Shown: positions 1-7,165 of the stretch, piece after piece
Layout of the letters: each line of letters opens with the position of its first letter
How positions within the stretch are numbered: the stretch's first letter is position 1
Assembly: GCA_964502635.1 (NCBI GenBank)
Contig: CAZCXI010000097.1
Span: 1 to 10,317 of the forward strand
Direction: 5' to 3'
DNA: 10,317 nt
Source of the DNA: C00003060 sp964502635
GTDB lineage: Bacteria; Desulfobacterota; Desulfobacteria; Desulfobacterales; C00003060
Notes under the pieces: generated by a model
Database searches by the model: none
What the model was told of the DNA's origin: nothing
The model's input: the letters and a program-made list of their open reading frames with translations, nothing else
Position numbers and translations under genes: made by a program

Positions 1-21
1 CTACCGGGAGCTTCAATTGTC

Positions 22-50
22 TTGACAAAAAGGACACCGGGGCATAAAAA
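22..50 (+). promoter_or_regulatory. Candidate sigma-70 promoter of the 2-oxoacid oxidoreductase operon
   Basis: A perfect -35 box TTGACA lies at 22-27. The -10 region is AT-rich but imperfect: CATAAA at 43-48 gives a 15-base spacer and TAAAAA at 45-50 gives a 17-base spacer. Transcription would begin near 55, about 30 bases before the TTG start of the first gene. No operator palindrome is obvious. The call rests on consensus matching only. Confidence 0.5.
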
Positions 51-87
51 TTGGGTTTTTTATGTGGATTAAACGGGAGACTCACCT

Positions 88-315
88 TTGAAGAAGGGCT
101 TTATCAGGATCAATAGGGATCTGTGTAAGGGCTGCGGTCTTTGCATCGTGGCGTGCCCAAAGGGATCCATCAAGATCAGCAACGAGCTGAACATGAAGGG
201 GTACCGCCCTGCTGAGTACACAGAGAGTGAAAAGAGCAAGAAACGCAAATGCACTGGATGTGCCCTGTGTGCCATCATGTGCCCTGATGTTGCCATTGAG
301 GTGTTCCTTGGCTAA
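88..315 (+). CDS. korD: 2-oxoacid:ferredoxin oxidoreductase, delta subunit (2x[4Fe-4S] ferredoxin)
   Basis: A 75-residue ferredoxin-type subunit that passes electrons from the catalytic subunits of a 2-oxoacid:ferredoxin oxidoreductase to soluble ferredoxin in the cytoplasm. Two cluster-binding motifs are visible: CKGCGLCIVACP at residues 13-24 and CTGCALCAIMCP at 55-66. Each is the Cx2Cx2Cx3CP pattern of a bacterial 4Fe-4S ferredoxin, and a basic linker (about 47-54) lies between them. The start is a TTG; GGGAG at 75-79 sits 8 bases upstream and no in-frame ATG fits better. The stop overlaps the start of the alpha subunit by 8 bases, so the two are probably translationally coupled. The length and the delta-alpha-beta-gamma order match Kor/Vor clusters of anaerobes. 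The subunit itself does not tell which 2-oxoacid is used. Confidence 0.9.
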   Translation: MKKGFIRINRDLCKGCGLCIVACPKGSIKISNELNMKGYRPAEYTESEKSKKRKCTGCALCAIMCPDVAIEVFLG

Positions 316-1399
316 ACAAAAAAAGAGATTAATGCGAGGGAGTCATGTGATTGGAGAGGCGGCTATCGTGGCCGGGTGCCGCTTCTATGCGGGGTATCCC
401 ATCACACCGCAAAACGAGCTCCCTGAATACGTATCGAAGCGTTTTGCTGAGATGGAGGACGCTACGTTTATCCAGGCCGAAAGCGAGTTGGCTGCCATCA
501 ATATGGTCATGGGGGCAAGCATGGCCGGTGTGCGGGCGATGACGTCCTCGTCCAGCCCTGGGATCAGCTTGAAACAGGAAGGGATCTCCTACATCGCCGG
601 CATGGAATTGCCTGCGGTGGTGGTGAACATTATGCGCGGCGGGCCCGGGCTTGGAAATATTGCGCCGGGCCAGCAAGACTATTTTCAGGCCACCCGAGGT
701 GGTGGACATGGGGGGTACCGAACCATTGTGCTGGCCCCGCACTCGGGGCAGGAGCTGGTTGCTCTGACCATGAAGGCCTTTGATTTGGCTGACCTTTACC
801 GCATGCCGGTTGTCCTTCTGGGAGACGGTCTCATGGGGCAGATGATGGAGCCCGTGACCTTTCCCGATCCTATCGATCCGGCCACAGTGCTTGCAAAGGA
901 TTGGCGCCTTGATGGTGCGAAAGGCAGGAGTGGCCGCCTGATCGCCTCGTTGAGACTGGACCCGGTTAAGATGGAGCAACACAACTGGAAGCTGGCGAGG
1001 AAATACGCCGCCATTTGTGAGCGTGAGACCGAGCACGAATCGTATCTGCTCGACGATGCGGTGCTCGCTGTGGTGGCCTTTGGCACGGCAGCCCGCATTG
1101 CAAAAGGGGCGGTCAATCGCCTTCGAGAAGCGGGTTTCAAGGCAGGCCTCTTTCGACCTATCAGCCTGTGGCCCTTTCCTGAAAAAGCGCTCAGGGCGTT
1201 GACCGGCAGGATCAAGCATATCCTGGTGTTTGAAATGAATACGGGTCAAATGGTGGAAGACGTCAGGATCAGTGTTGGAGAGCAGGCTACAGTGCACTTT
1301 TACGGCAGACCCGGGGGGATTATATCGACACCCCATGAGATCGCAGATGCCGTAACCCGACTGATATACCAATATAACCTTGACGGGCTGGCAACATAG
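308..1399 (+). CDS. korA: 2-oxoacid:ferredoxin oxidoreductase, alpha subunit (KorA/VorB-type)
   Basis: The alpha subunit (363 residues) contributes, together with beta, to the thiamine-diphosphate active site that decarboxylates a 2-oxoacid and transfers the acyl group to CoA. The N-terminal pyrimidine-binding domain shows YPITPQNE at residues 30-37, the AESELAAI segment at 57-64 and the TSSSSPG turn at 79-85. The RGGPGLGN loop and a C-terminal transketolase-C-like domain follow. I chose the TTG at 308, because it yields the MAKxKKRLMRG-like opening usual for the family. It lies inside the delta stop (TTGGCTAA) with GAGGTG at 298-303 upstream. A longer frame to an ATG at 227 would run through the second cluster region of korD and is not credible; an ATG at 332 is possible. 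Proteins of this size are annotated either as 2-oxoglutarate (KorA) or as 3-methyl-2-oxobutanoate (VorB) oxidoreductase; sequence alone does not decide. Confidence 0.88.
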   Translation: MAKQKKRLMRGSHVIGEAAIVAGCRFYAGYPITPQNELPEYVSKRFAEMEDATFIQAESELAAINMVMGASMAGVRAMTSSSSPGISLKQEGISYIAGMELPAVVVNIMRGGPGLGNIAPGQQDYFQATRGGGHGGYRTIVLAPHSGQELVALTMKAFDLADLYRMPVVLLGDGLMGQMMEPVTFPDPIDPATVLAKDWRLDGAKGRSGRLIASLRLDPVKMEQHNWKLARKYAAICERETEHESYLLDDAVLAVVAFGTAARIAKGAVNRLREAGFKAGLFRPISLWPFPEKALRALTGRIKHILVFEMNTGQMVEDVRISVGEQATVHFYGRPGGIISTPHEIADAVTRLIYQYNLDGLAT

Positions 1400-1450
1400 A
1401 AGGACTACTGAGCATTACGTGCTGGGTATGAGGCCTAAAGACATTGGCGT

Positions 1451-1508
1451 AAGGCGCAAGGCATAAGGCCTCGAAATAGATGTCCTTGCGCCTTGAACCT
1501 TGCGCCTT
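1451..1508. repeat. Palindromic intergenic repeat (AAGGCGCAAGG / CCTTGCGCCTT)
   Basis: The 141-base gap between alpha and beta holds one copy of AAGGCGCAAGG (1451-1461) and two direct copies of its exact reverse complement CCTTGCGCCTT (1484-1494 and 1498-1508). The longer arms 1451-1469 and 1490-1508 are complementary at 16 of 19 positions, with a 20-base loop. This is a REP-like dispersed intergenic element by appearance. No run of T follows that would make it a standard terminator, although a transcript hairpin here could protect or attenuate the operon mRNA. Whether it is repeated elsewhere in the genome cannot be seen from this window. Confidence 0.6.
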
Positions 1509-1540
1509 TCTTAATGTACAGATGACGTGAGAGAATCCAT

Positions 1541-2293
1541 ATGGCCAAACAGGTATTCAAGAGGCCAGAAGCGCTGAAGGAAAGCGTTTTTCATTACTGC
1601 CCGGGGTGCGGCCATAGCATCATCCATCGGCTGGTGGCTGAGGTCATCGAGGAACTTGGAATTCGCGAACGGACCGTGGGGGTTCCACCGGCTGGATGCG
1701 CTGTGTTGGCCTACAACTACCTTGATGTGGACATGGGAGAGGCCCCCCACGGACGGGCGGTTGCGGTGGCCACGGGAATAAAGCGTGCCCGCCCCGACCT
1801 CATTGTGTTCACCTACCAAGGGGATGGAGATATTGCTGCCATTGGTACGGCCGAGACCATCCATGCAGCTAACCGAGGGGAGCGCTTGACCGTTATTTTT
1901 GTAAACAATGGGTGCTACGGCATGACCGGGGGGCAGATGGCTCCCACCACGATACTGGGGCAAACAACCACCACGACGCCAGGGGGGAGAATTGCACTTC
2001 GGGATGGATACCCCCTGGACCTGAGTCAGATGCTGTCTGTGGCGGCCGGGAGTGTCTACATAGAGAGGACCTCGGTGACTTCACCCAAGAATGTCATCAA
2101 GACCAAAAAGGCTATCAAGAAGGCCTTTCAGGTGCAGATGGACGGTCTTGGCTTTGCCCTTGTAGAGATTTTGTCTCCCTGTCCAACAAACTGGAAGCTT
2201 TCGCCAGTGGATGCGTGCAAGCGGGTTGATGAAGAGGTGGTGAGAAGCTACCCTCTTGGGGTGATCAAAGACCTGACTCAGACGGGTAATTGA
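1541..2293 (+). CDS. korB: 2-oxoacid:ferredoxin oxidoreductase, beta subunit (TPP-binding)
   Basis: The beta subunit (250 residues) binds thiamine diphosphate and a proximal [4Fe-4S] cluster. The TPP/Mg motif begins with GDGD at residues 94-97 and ends with NN at 122-123, followed by the family signature YGMTGGQMAPTT (126-137). Likely cluster ligands by analogy with two-subunit-core enzymes are C20 and C23 in CPGCGH, C53 in PPAGC, and C214 in SPCPTNW. The ATG start gives the standard family length; the ribosome site is weak (GAGAG around 1529-1533). The gene is separated from the alpha gene by a repeat-bearing gap, yet shares strand and function with it, so the same transcript is likely. Substrate preference (2-oxoglutarate versus branched-chain 2-oxoacids) is not settled. 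Confidence 0.9.
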   Translation: MAKQVFKRPEALKESVFHYCPGCGHSIIHRLVAEVIEELGIRERTVGVPPAGCAVLAYNYLDVDMGEAPHGRAVAVATGIKRARPDLIVFTYQGDGDIAAIGTAETIHAANRGERLTVIFVNNGCYGMTGGQMAPTTILGQTTTTTPGGRIALRDGYPLDLSQMLSVAAGSVYIERTSVTSPKNVIKTKKAIKKAFQVQMDGLGFALVEILSPCPTNWKLSPVDACKRVDEEVVRSYPLGVIKDLTQTGN

Positions 2294-2306
2294 ATACAAG
2301 GTGCCA

Positions 2307-2404
2307 GTGTCGTGTCTCAGAAGTTCCTTCAAAAAGTAAAGTGTCGCCATCAAGCCATTTCGGCTACATAGGGACTAATGACAGTTACTCCTGAGACACG
2401 ACAC
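2307..2404. mobile_element. Small inverted-repeat element, MITE/REP-like, between beta and gamma genes
   Basis: A perfect 14-base inverted repeat, GTGTCGTGTCTCAG at 2307-2320 and CTGAGACACGACAC at 2391-2404, bounds a 98-base segment. Inward the arms extend to 18 bases with one mismatch (2307-2324 and 2387-2404). Read as a 13-base terminal repeat TGTCGTGTCTCAG ... CTGAGACACGACA (2308-2403), the element is flanked on both sides by CCAG (2304-2307 and 2404-2407), which could be a target duplication. It is too short to encode a transposase and contains no ORF. The arms could also fold in the mRNA. Mobility is an inference; only the inverted repeat and the CCAG flanks are seen. Confidence 0.5.
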
Positions 2405-2448
2405 CAGAAAAGGCTGAGAAAAAACATGACGGAAGGTTCCCTCAGACC

Positions 2449-3030
2449 ATGGGCATGACCAAGACCATATTTTCCGGATTCGGGGGACAAGGGGTCCTGA
2501 TGATGGGGTTTGTTCTGGCCTCAGCAGGGATGGAGGAAGATAAGCATGTGACCTATCTGCCCTCCTATGGGGCGGAAGTGCGGGGCGGAACAGCCAACTG
2601 TACCATTACCGTCAGCGACGAGCCCATTGCCTCTCCTGTCGCCTCTTTCGCGGATTTTGCCGTGCTCATGAACACCCCTTCCCTGGTCAGGTTTGAGGGA
2701 AGGGTGAAGGCAGGGGGCACGGTTTTTTTGAACAAAGATCTGGTGGACCTCACGCCGAAACGGGCTGATGTGGATGTTGTGTCCATACCGGTGAATACCA
2801 TTGCCAACGAGTTGGGCAATCCCCGTGGTGCCAATATGGTGATGATTGGGGCCTTTGCCCAGAAGACCGGTGTGGTTTCCTTGAAGTCTGTTGTCAAAAG
2901 CGTAAAGGAGATCTTTGCCGCGAAGGGTTCAAAGGTACACACGCTGAATACTTTGGCCCTCAAGGAAGGTGCGGCCTTTGTAGAGAAGGAACTCAAAGGG
3001 AGAGGCCGAGAGATCAAGGCCAAGAGGTGA
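2449..3030 (+). CDS. korC: 2-oxoacid:ferredoxin oxidoreductase, gamma subunit
   Basis: The gamma subunit (193 residues) carries the pyruvate/ketoisovalerate-oxidoreductase catalytic (gamma) domain, which helps to bind CoA and completes the four-subunit enzyme. The N-terminus shows the glycine-rich IFSGFGGQGVLMMG segment (about residues 7-20) followed by the family hallmark PSYGAEVRGGTAN. The C-terminal part contains NPRGANMVMIGAF, as in other KorC/PorC proteins. The start ATG at 2449 has GGAAGG 12 bases upstream; a second in-frame ATG two codons later is also possible. An inverted-repeat element lies just upstream. The stop is followed within 20 bases by the ACT-domain gene, so the two are probably co-transcribed. 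Confidence 0.9.
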   Translation: MGMTKTIFSGFGGQGVLMMGFVLASAGMEEDKHVTYLPSYGAEVRGGTANCTITVSDEPIASPVASFADFAVLMNTPSLVRFEGRVKAGGTVFLNKDLVDLTPKRADVDVVSIPVNTIANELGNPRGANMVMIGAFAQKTGVVSLKSVVKSVKEIFAAKGSKVHTLNTLALKEGAAFVEKELKGRGREIKAKR

Positions 3031-3050
3031 CACAAAGAGGCAGATTTGTC

Positions 3051-3473
3051 ATGACTATCAAAGAACTTGTACTGAAGATCCAAGACAGGCCTGGAGAGCT
3101 TGCGCGCATCATCGGTCACCTCTACGAGAATGACGTAAAGGTTTCCGCCTTCTGGGTTGGTGCTGAAAACAAGAAAGGGAATCTTCGATTCATTGCTAGC
3201 GATCCAGGGGCAGCGGTGTCTGTGTTGACTGGCCTTGGTTTCAAAGTGGCGACTATGGACGTGATCGCTGCCCAGGTTCCGGACCATCCGGGCGGGTTGA
3301 ACAGCATCTTGAGAATCCTTGAATCCGAGAAGGTCAATATCCTCCATATTTATTCTTGCCTCCAAACGAAAGATCCTGTGCTTATCCTGGAAGTTGACAA
3401 GACTGAAGAGGCCGTAACGGCTTTAACGACTAACTGGATCAATCTTTATGACGAGAGGCTTTACAATCTGTAA
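3051..3473 (+). CDS. Tandem ACT-domain protein
   Basis: A 140-residue protein made of two ACT modules and nothing else. The first runs from about residue 3 to 70, with the ligand-loop signature DRPGELARI at 12-20. The second runs from about 72 to 138, with DHPGGLNSILRIL beginning at 78. ACT domains bind small ligands, usually amino acids, at domain interfaces and act as regulators. There is no catalytic domain here, so a sensory or allosteric partner role is the reasonable inference. The ATG at 3051 has AAAGAGG at 3034-3040 ten bases upstream and puts the first beta strand at the N-terminus. A GTG at 3027 overlapping the korC stop (GTGA) would add eight residues. Location directly behind the oxidoreductase suggests ligand-dependent control of 2-oxoacid or amino-acid catabolism; the ligand is unknown. 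Confidence 0.8.
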   Translation: MTIKELVLKIQDRPGELARIIGHLYENDVKVSAFWVGAENKKGNLRFIASDPGAAVSVLTGLGFKVATMDVIAAQVPDHPGGLNSILRILESEKVNILHIYSCLQTKDPVLILEVDKTEEAVTALTTNWINLYDERLYNL

Positions 3474-3515
3474 GGCAATCGCTGAAAGGGCTGCATTACT
3501 GGTGAGCTTCGTCCC

Positions 3516-3860
3516 ATGGAGATTCAGTCATACCATTTTGGTCACATCGAGATCGACGGAACGGCCTACCGAAACGACGTAAAGCTGATTGGTGAAAGCG
3601 TGGTGCCGGACTGGTGGCGATCAAGAGGTCACCATGTCGGGCCGGAAGATGTGAAGGATCTGCTCAGTAGCGATGCTGAGGTTTGCATCTTCGGCACCGG
3701 GGCCTATGGGGCCTTGCGCCTGTCTGAGGAAGCGAGGTCTGCCTTTGAAAGACGTGGCGTCAGCGTCTTGGTGGAAAAAACCGAATCAGCTTGTCATACG
3801 TACAACCGACTCATCAAAGAAGGCAAAAAGGTGGTTGCCGGCCTTCATCTAAGCTGCTGA
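3516..3860 (+). CDS. Mth938-like (DUF498/NDUFAF3-type) domain protein
   Basis: A 114-residue protein matching the Mth938-like fold family in its landmarks. These are a beta-rich N-terminus with YHFGHIEIDG (6-15), the PDWWRSRGH segment (31-39), a glycine motif IFGTGAYG (58-65), and the C-terminal signature SACHTYNRLIKEGKKVVAGLHL (91-112), which corresponds to the family's AC..YN.L...G..V.A.LHL. The biochemical function in bacteria is not established; a eukaryotic relative (NDUFAF3) assists complex I assembly, but that role should not be transferred. ATG start with GGTGAG at 3501-3506, nine bases upstream. It is the last gene of the left operon and converges on the lactonase-like gene, with only 26 bases between stops. 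Confidence 0.75.
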   Translation: MEIQSYHFGHIEIDGTAYRNDVKLIGESVVPDWWRSRGHHVGPEDVKDLLSSDAEVCIFGTGAYGALRLSEEARSAFERRGVSVLVEKTESACHTYNRLIKEGKKVVAGLHLSC

Positions 3861-3886
3861 ATAGAACAGGTGATCCCAAACCGCAC

Positions 3887-4603
3887 CTAGGGGATGGTCT
3901 TCATTTTGCCGATAGACAGGTCGTGAAGGGGGATCAATATGTCCGGGGCCATGTCTTTGATCTTTTGGATGCTATCGTAAGCCTCCCTTACATCGATGTG
4001 CACGCCTGGTGCAATGGCCGGCCCGGTGGCAGGAAAATTCTTGTCGTTGCAGCAAAACCCCGTGATAATAGCCTTGCCTTTTGACGTATTGATGGCAACG
4101 GATTGGCCTCCGACCGTGTGCCCCGGGCTGAAGATCACGTCAAGCCCATCGAGGATATTCACATCGCCTTCCAACTCCACCACATCGACCCCGTCCAGTA
4201 CGTCCGGATAGTACCTGTGGTCAATGGGGTGGGGGTTCCTCAAGAAATCCATTTCTGCCTTTTGAACGTAAACCTTGGCGCGGGGGCACTTGTAATCATT
4301 CTCACAGTGATCGTTATGAAGGTGGGTGTGAATAATCAGATCAATGTCTTCCGGCTTAAGCCCCACCGTGGCAAGGGCGTCCTCAAATTCCAGGACCTTA
4401 AAACCGTATGTTTCCCCCACCTCATCAGGCACCACAAACTGTTCGAGCCCCGTGTCAACCAGGATTCTCTTATCTCCGCCTTCCAGGTAAAAGACATAGA
4501 TGGGAATCCAGATCCTCTGTCCGTAATCATGCAGATAGGTCATGACCCCCTGATCTGTTTCATTGGCCCCTACAACGAGGGGATGAATGGTGTATTCCTG
4601 CAT
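3887..4603 (-). CDS. Metallo-beta-lactamase-fold hydrolase, AHL-lactonase-like family
   Basis: A 238-residue metallo-hydrolase with no signal peptide, so cytoplasmic. The metal motif HTHLHNDH spans residues 92-99 (H94, H96, D98, H99); a third metal histidine is H162 in SPGHT, and H227 in LIPLHD fits the terminal ligand. The strand that in dinuclear lactonases carries the bridging aspartate reads ITGFCCNDKNF (180-190), with Gly and two Cys (C184, C185) and no Asp at the aligned place. DTGLEQF (50-56) supplies the usual first acidic loop. The start is firm: AGGAGGT at 4615-4609 lies five bases before the ATG. Proteins of this group are often labelled N-acyl homoserine lactonases, but the true substrate here is unknown and quorum quenching should not be assumed. 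It stands alone on the minus strand. Confidence 0.75.
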   Translation of the reverse strand: MQEYTIHPLVVGANETDQGVMTYLHDYGQRIWIPIYVFYLEGGDKRILVDTGLEQFVVPDEVGETYGFKVLEFEDALATVGLKPEDIDLIIHTHLHNDHCENDYKCPRAKVYVQKAEMDFLRNPHPIDHRYYPDVLDGVDVVELEGDVNILDGLDVIFSPGHTVGGQSVAINTSKGKAIITGFCCNDKNFPATGPAIAPGVHIDVREAYDSIQKIKDMAPDILIPLHDLSIGKMKTIP

Positions 4604-4714
4604 GGGGGACCTCCTGTCAGCACCTATGTGATATTTTATGTGGCAATGTACTACTTACACTGATATGAAATCTGAGAGCTCAAATCAAGGAAAAAGACCA
4701 CAGGAACTCAAGTA

Positions 4715-7165
4715 TTGTCTCCCCGCGGAAAGCTATACGTGGAAGTGGCGGCAGCCCTGCCTGTTTCCAAGACCTTCACCTATGAAATGCCCGAACCTCT
4801 CGTCCCCTGGGCCGAGGCAGGCGAACGGGTGCTGGTGCCTTTTAGGCACCTCCAGGTCACGGGATACATCCTTGAGCTTCGGGACAGCACGGACCAGGAA
4901 GGGGTCAAGAAGGTCCTGGGCATCCTGGATGAGGTGCCGCTGTTTCCACCCTCTATGATCCCATTTTTTCGTTGGATATCAGACTATTATCTCCATCCCC
5001 TGGGGGAAGTCATCAAGGCAGCGCTTCCCGGCGGCCTAAACGTTACCCAGGTTCAAACCGTACGGATTACCGATGAAGGCCGATGTGCACTGTCAAGGCG
5101 CGGGCTGAAGACCATGGATCGCGCGGTGCTTGAAACACTTGAAAACCGGGGCTCCCTGGGGCTACGCACCCTACGGAAGTCTTTGAAGAATGAAATTTCT
5201 CTCTCGGCGCTTTGCAGCCTGGAGCGCGCGGGCTCGATCATTAGAGAACAAAAAATCAAGCCCGGCAGGGTTCGACCCAAGAAGGAACTCCATGTCAGAG
5301 CGGTGGAAGGTCGACCCTCGTCCGACGCACTTTCAGCGGTCAGGCGCAGGATCCTTACGATGGTTGAAGGCTGTAACGAGATGTCCTTAAAGGGATTAAA
5401 GGCGGAAGTCCCGTCGGCCGGACGACTCGTCAACAAGATGGCTGCCGATGGCTTTTTGGACGTGGTGGAGCGATGTGTGTATCGGGATCCCTTTGGCGAA
5501 CCCATTAAAGCGGATGATGCCCCACCCACCTTGACGGAAGAACAGGCCTCAGTGGTCGCCACGGTGTTGGAAAAGCTGGGCAGCGGTTTTCAAACATACC
5601 TGCTTTACGGAATCACCGGAAGCGGCAAGACAGAAGTCTACATGCGGACGGTGGCGGCAGCCCTGGATCAGGGCTACCAGGCCCTCGTGCTGGTTCCGGA
5701 AATTGCCTTGATTTCGCAGACAGAACGGCTCTTTCGGGCCCGTTTCGGCAATTGTATTGCCTTACTGCACAGCGGGTTGAGCCAGGGCGAGCGTTTTGAC
5801 CAGTGGATGCGTATCGTGCGCAAGGAGGCAAGGGTAGCGATTGGGGCCCGCTCTGCCATCTTTGCGCCTTTCGATCGTTTGGGCCTGATCATCGTGGACG
5901 AGGAACACGATGACTCCTACAAGCAGGAAAGCAAGCTTCGGTATCATGCACGCGATCTGGCCGTGGTTCGGGCCAAGCTCGAAGGTGCCGTGGCGTTGCT
6001 TGGCTCTGCCACACCCTCTGTTCAGTCATATTACAATGTGCAGGCAAAGAAATTCAAAGGGCTTAATCTCTGGAAGCGGGTCGAAAACCGGGATCTGCCT
6101 GACGTCAAGGTCGTCGATCTTCGGGGGCCACAGGGAGGCCGTTATGCAAAGCCTTTCCTGACCGAAGAACTCAAGGCAGCGGTGGCCGAGACTTTAAAGC
6201 GTGGTGAACAGGTCCTCCTGTTTCTCAACCGCCGTGGGTTTGCTAATTACCCCACCTGCACGTGTTGCGGGGAGCCTGTTCGGTGCAAGAATTGTGATGT
6301 GACCATGACGCTCCATCAGGGGACGAACGCCTTCAGGTGCCACTACTGCGGGTACAGTTGTGCTCAAACGGTTGGATGCCGGGCCTGTGGCAACCCCAAG
6401 ATTAAGCTTCTTGGTCTCGGCACAGAGCAGGTGGAGACCAAGGTCAAAACGATTTTTCCCGAAGCGAGGGTAGCTCGAATGGATCGGGACACGACGGTCC
6501 GAAAAGGGGCCCTCCTGGGGATTTTGAAAGACCTGAGAGAAGGCGCCATCGATATCCTTATAGGGACTCAGATGGTGGCAAAGGGGCATCATTATCCGAA
6601 CATCACCCTGGTGGGGATCTTGTGCGCCGACCTTTCCCTCAACTTCCCGGATTTTCGGGCAGGAGAGCGAACCTTTCAGCTCTTGGCGCAAGTGGCGGGC
6701 CGTGCCGGCCGGGGGAGCCGACGGGGCCGTGTGATCCTGCAAACGCTTAATCCTGAACACTTTTGTGTGGTCACGGCCAGGGATCAGGATTATTCGGCCT
6801 TCTACGAGCACGAGATCCGCTTCCGAAGGGACCTCCGGTATCCACCTTACTGCCGCCTCGTACAGATTCTCGTGGCCGGCAAGGACAGGGACCAAACAGC
6901 GCGGTATGCTCAGAGCCTGGGAGAAATCTGTCGGGCCCTGCAATCGGAAAGAAAGACCTATCAGAAGGAGATCGAGATCCTGGGACCTGTTGCCGCTCCT
7001 TTGACGAGGATAAGGAAGGCGTATCGATGGCAACTCCTGCTCAAGGGTCGGACAGTGGAACCCTTACATGCCCTGACCAGGGCCCTCAGGATCAGGGCGG
7101 AACGTGAAATCGGGAAGAGCGCTGTAAAGGTGGTCGTTGATGTGGACCCCATGGACATGTTGTGA
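4715..7165 (+). CDS. priA: Primosomal protein N' (replication restart helicase PriA)
   Basis: An 816-residue 3'-to-5' DNA helicase that recognises stalled forks and reloads the replicative helicase. An N-terminal 3'-end-binding domain (about 1-105, LPVSKTFTYEMP) and a winged-helix region (about 110-260) come first. The helicase core has Walker A GITGSGKT (299-306), PEIALISQTERLF, and Walker B DEEH (395-398) followed by DDSYKQE and the motif III-like LLGSATPS. A zinc-binding insert holds four CxxC-type pairs: C515/C518, C524/C527, C542/C545 and C555/C558. Further on are GTQMVAKGHHYPN and the motif VI QVAGRAGRG. The length is in the normal range for PriA proteins with long linkers. The start is a TTG with AGGA at 4702-4705; the first ATG would delete the conserved N-terminal strand. 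The gene is divergent from the lactonase-like gene and intact. Confidence 0.96.
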   Translation: MSPRGKLYVEVAAALPVSKTFTYEMPEPLVPWAEAGERVLVPFRHLQVTGYILELRDSTDQEGVKKVLGILDEVPLFPPSMIPFFRWISDYYLHPLGEVIKAALPGGLNVTQVQTVRITDEGRCALSRRGLKTMDRAVLETLENRGSLGLRTLRKSLKNEISLSALCSLERAGSIIREQKIKPGRVRPKKELHVRAVEGRPSSDALSAVRRRILTMVEGCNEMSLKGLKAEVPSAGRLVNKMAADGFLDVVERCVYRDPFGEPIKADDAPPTLTEEQASVVATVLEKLGSGFQTYLLYGITGSGKTEVYMRTVAAALDQGYQALVLVPEIALISQTERLFRARFGNCIALLHSGLSQGERFDQWMRIVRKEARVAIGARSAIFAPFDRLGLIIVDEEHDDSYKQESKLRYHARDLAVVRAKLEGAVALLGSATPSVQSYYNVQAKKFKGLNLWKRVENRDLPDVKVVDLRGPQGGRYAKPFLTEELKAAVAETLKRGEQVLLFLNRRGFANYPTCTCCGEPVRCKNCDVTMTLHQGTNAFRCHYCGYSCAQTVGCRACGNPKIKLLGLGTEQVETKVKTIFPEARVARMDRDTTVRKGALLGILKDLREGAIDILIGTQMVAKGHHYPNITLVGILCADLSLNFPDFRAGERTFQLLAQVAGRAGRGSRRGRVILQTLNPEHFCVVTARDQDYSAFYEHEIRFRRDLRYPPYCRLVQILVAGKDRDQTARYAQSLGEICRALQSERKTYQKEIEILGPVAAPLTRIRKAYRWQLLLKGRTVEPLHALTRALRIRAEREIGKSAVKVVVDVDPMDML

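Noticed and set aside
227..307. Upstream extension of korA to ATG 227
   Set aside because: It would add 27 residues overlapping the second ferredoxin cluster motif of korD in another frame, and these residues have no place in the family.
329..1372. Long open frame (347 codons) on the minus strand opposite korA
   Set aside because: Composition is His/Pro/Arg-rich without any family motif, and it lies antisense to an unmistakable oxidoreductase alpha subunit; it is a shadow frame.
4103..4663. 186-codon plus-strand frame across the lactonase-like gene
   Set aside because: The minus strand has the HxHxDH motif and a perfect AGGAGGT ribosome site; the plus frame has neither.
4604..4714. Divergent promoters between the lactonase-like gene and priA
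   Set aside because: A minus-strand TAAAAT (4638-4633) could be a -10, but no acceptable -35 lies at the right distance, and nothing convincing faces priA.
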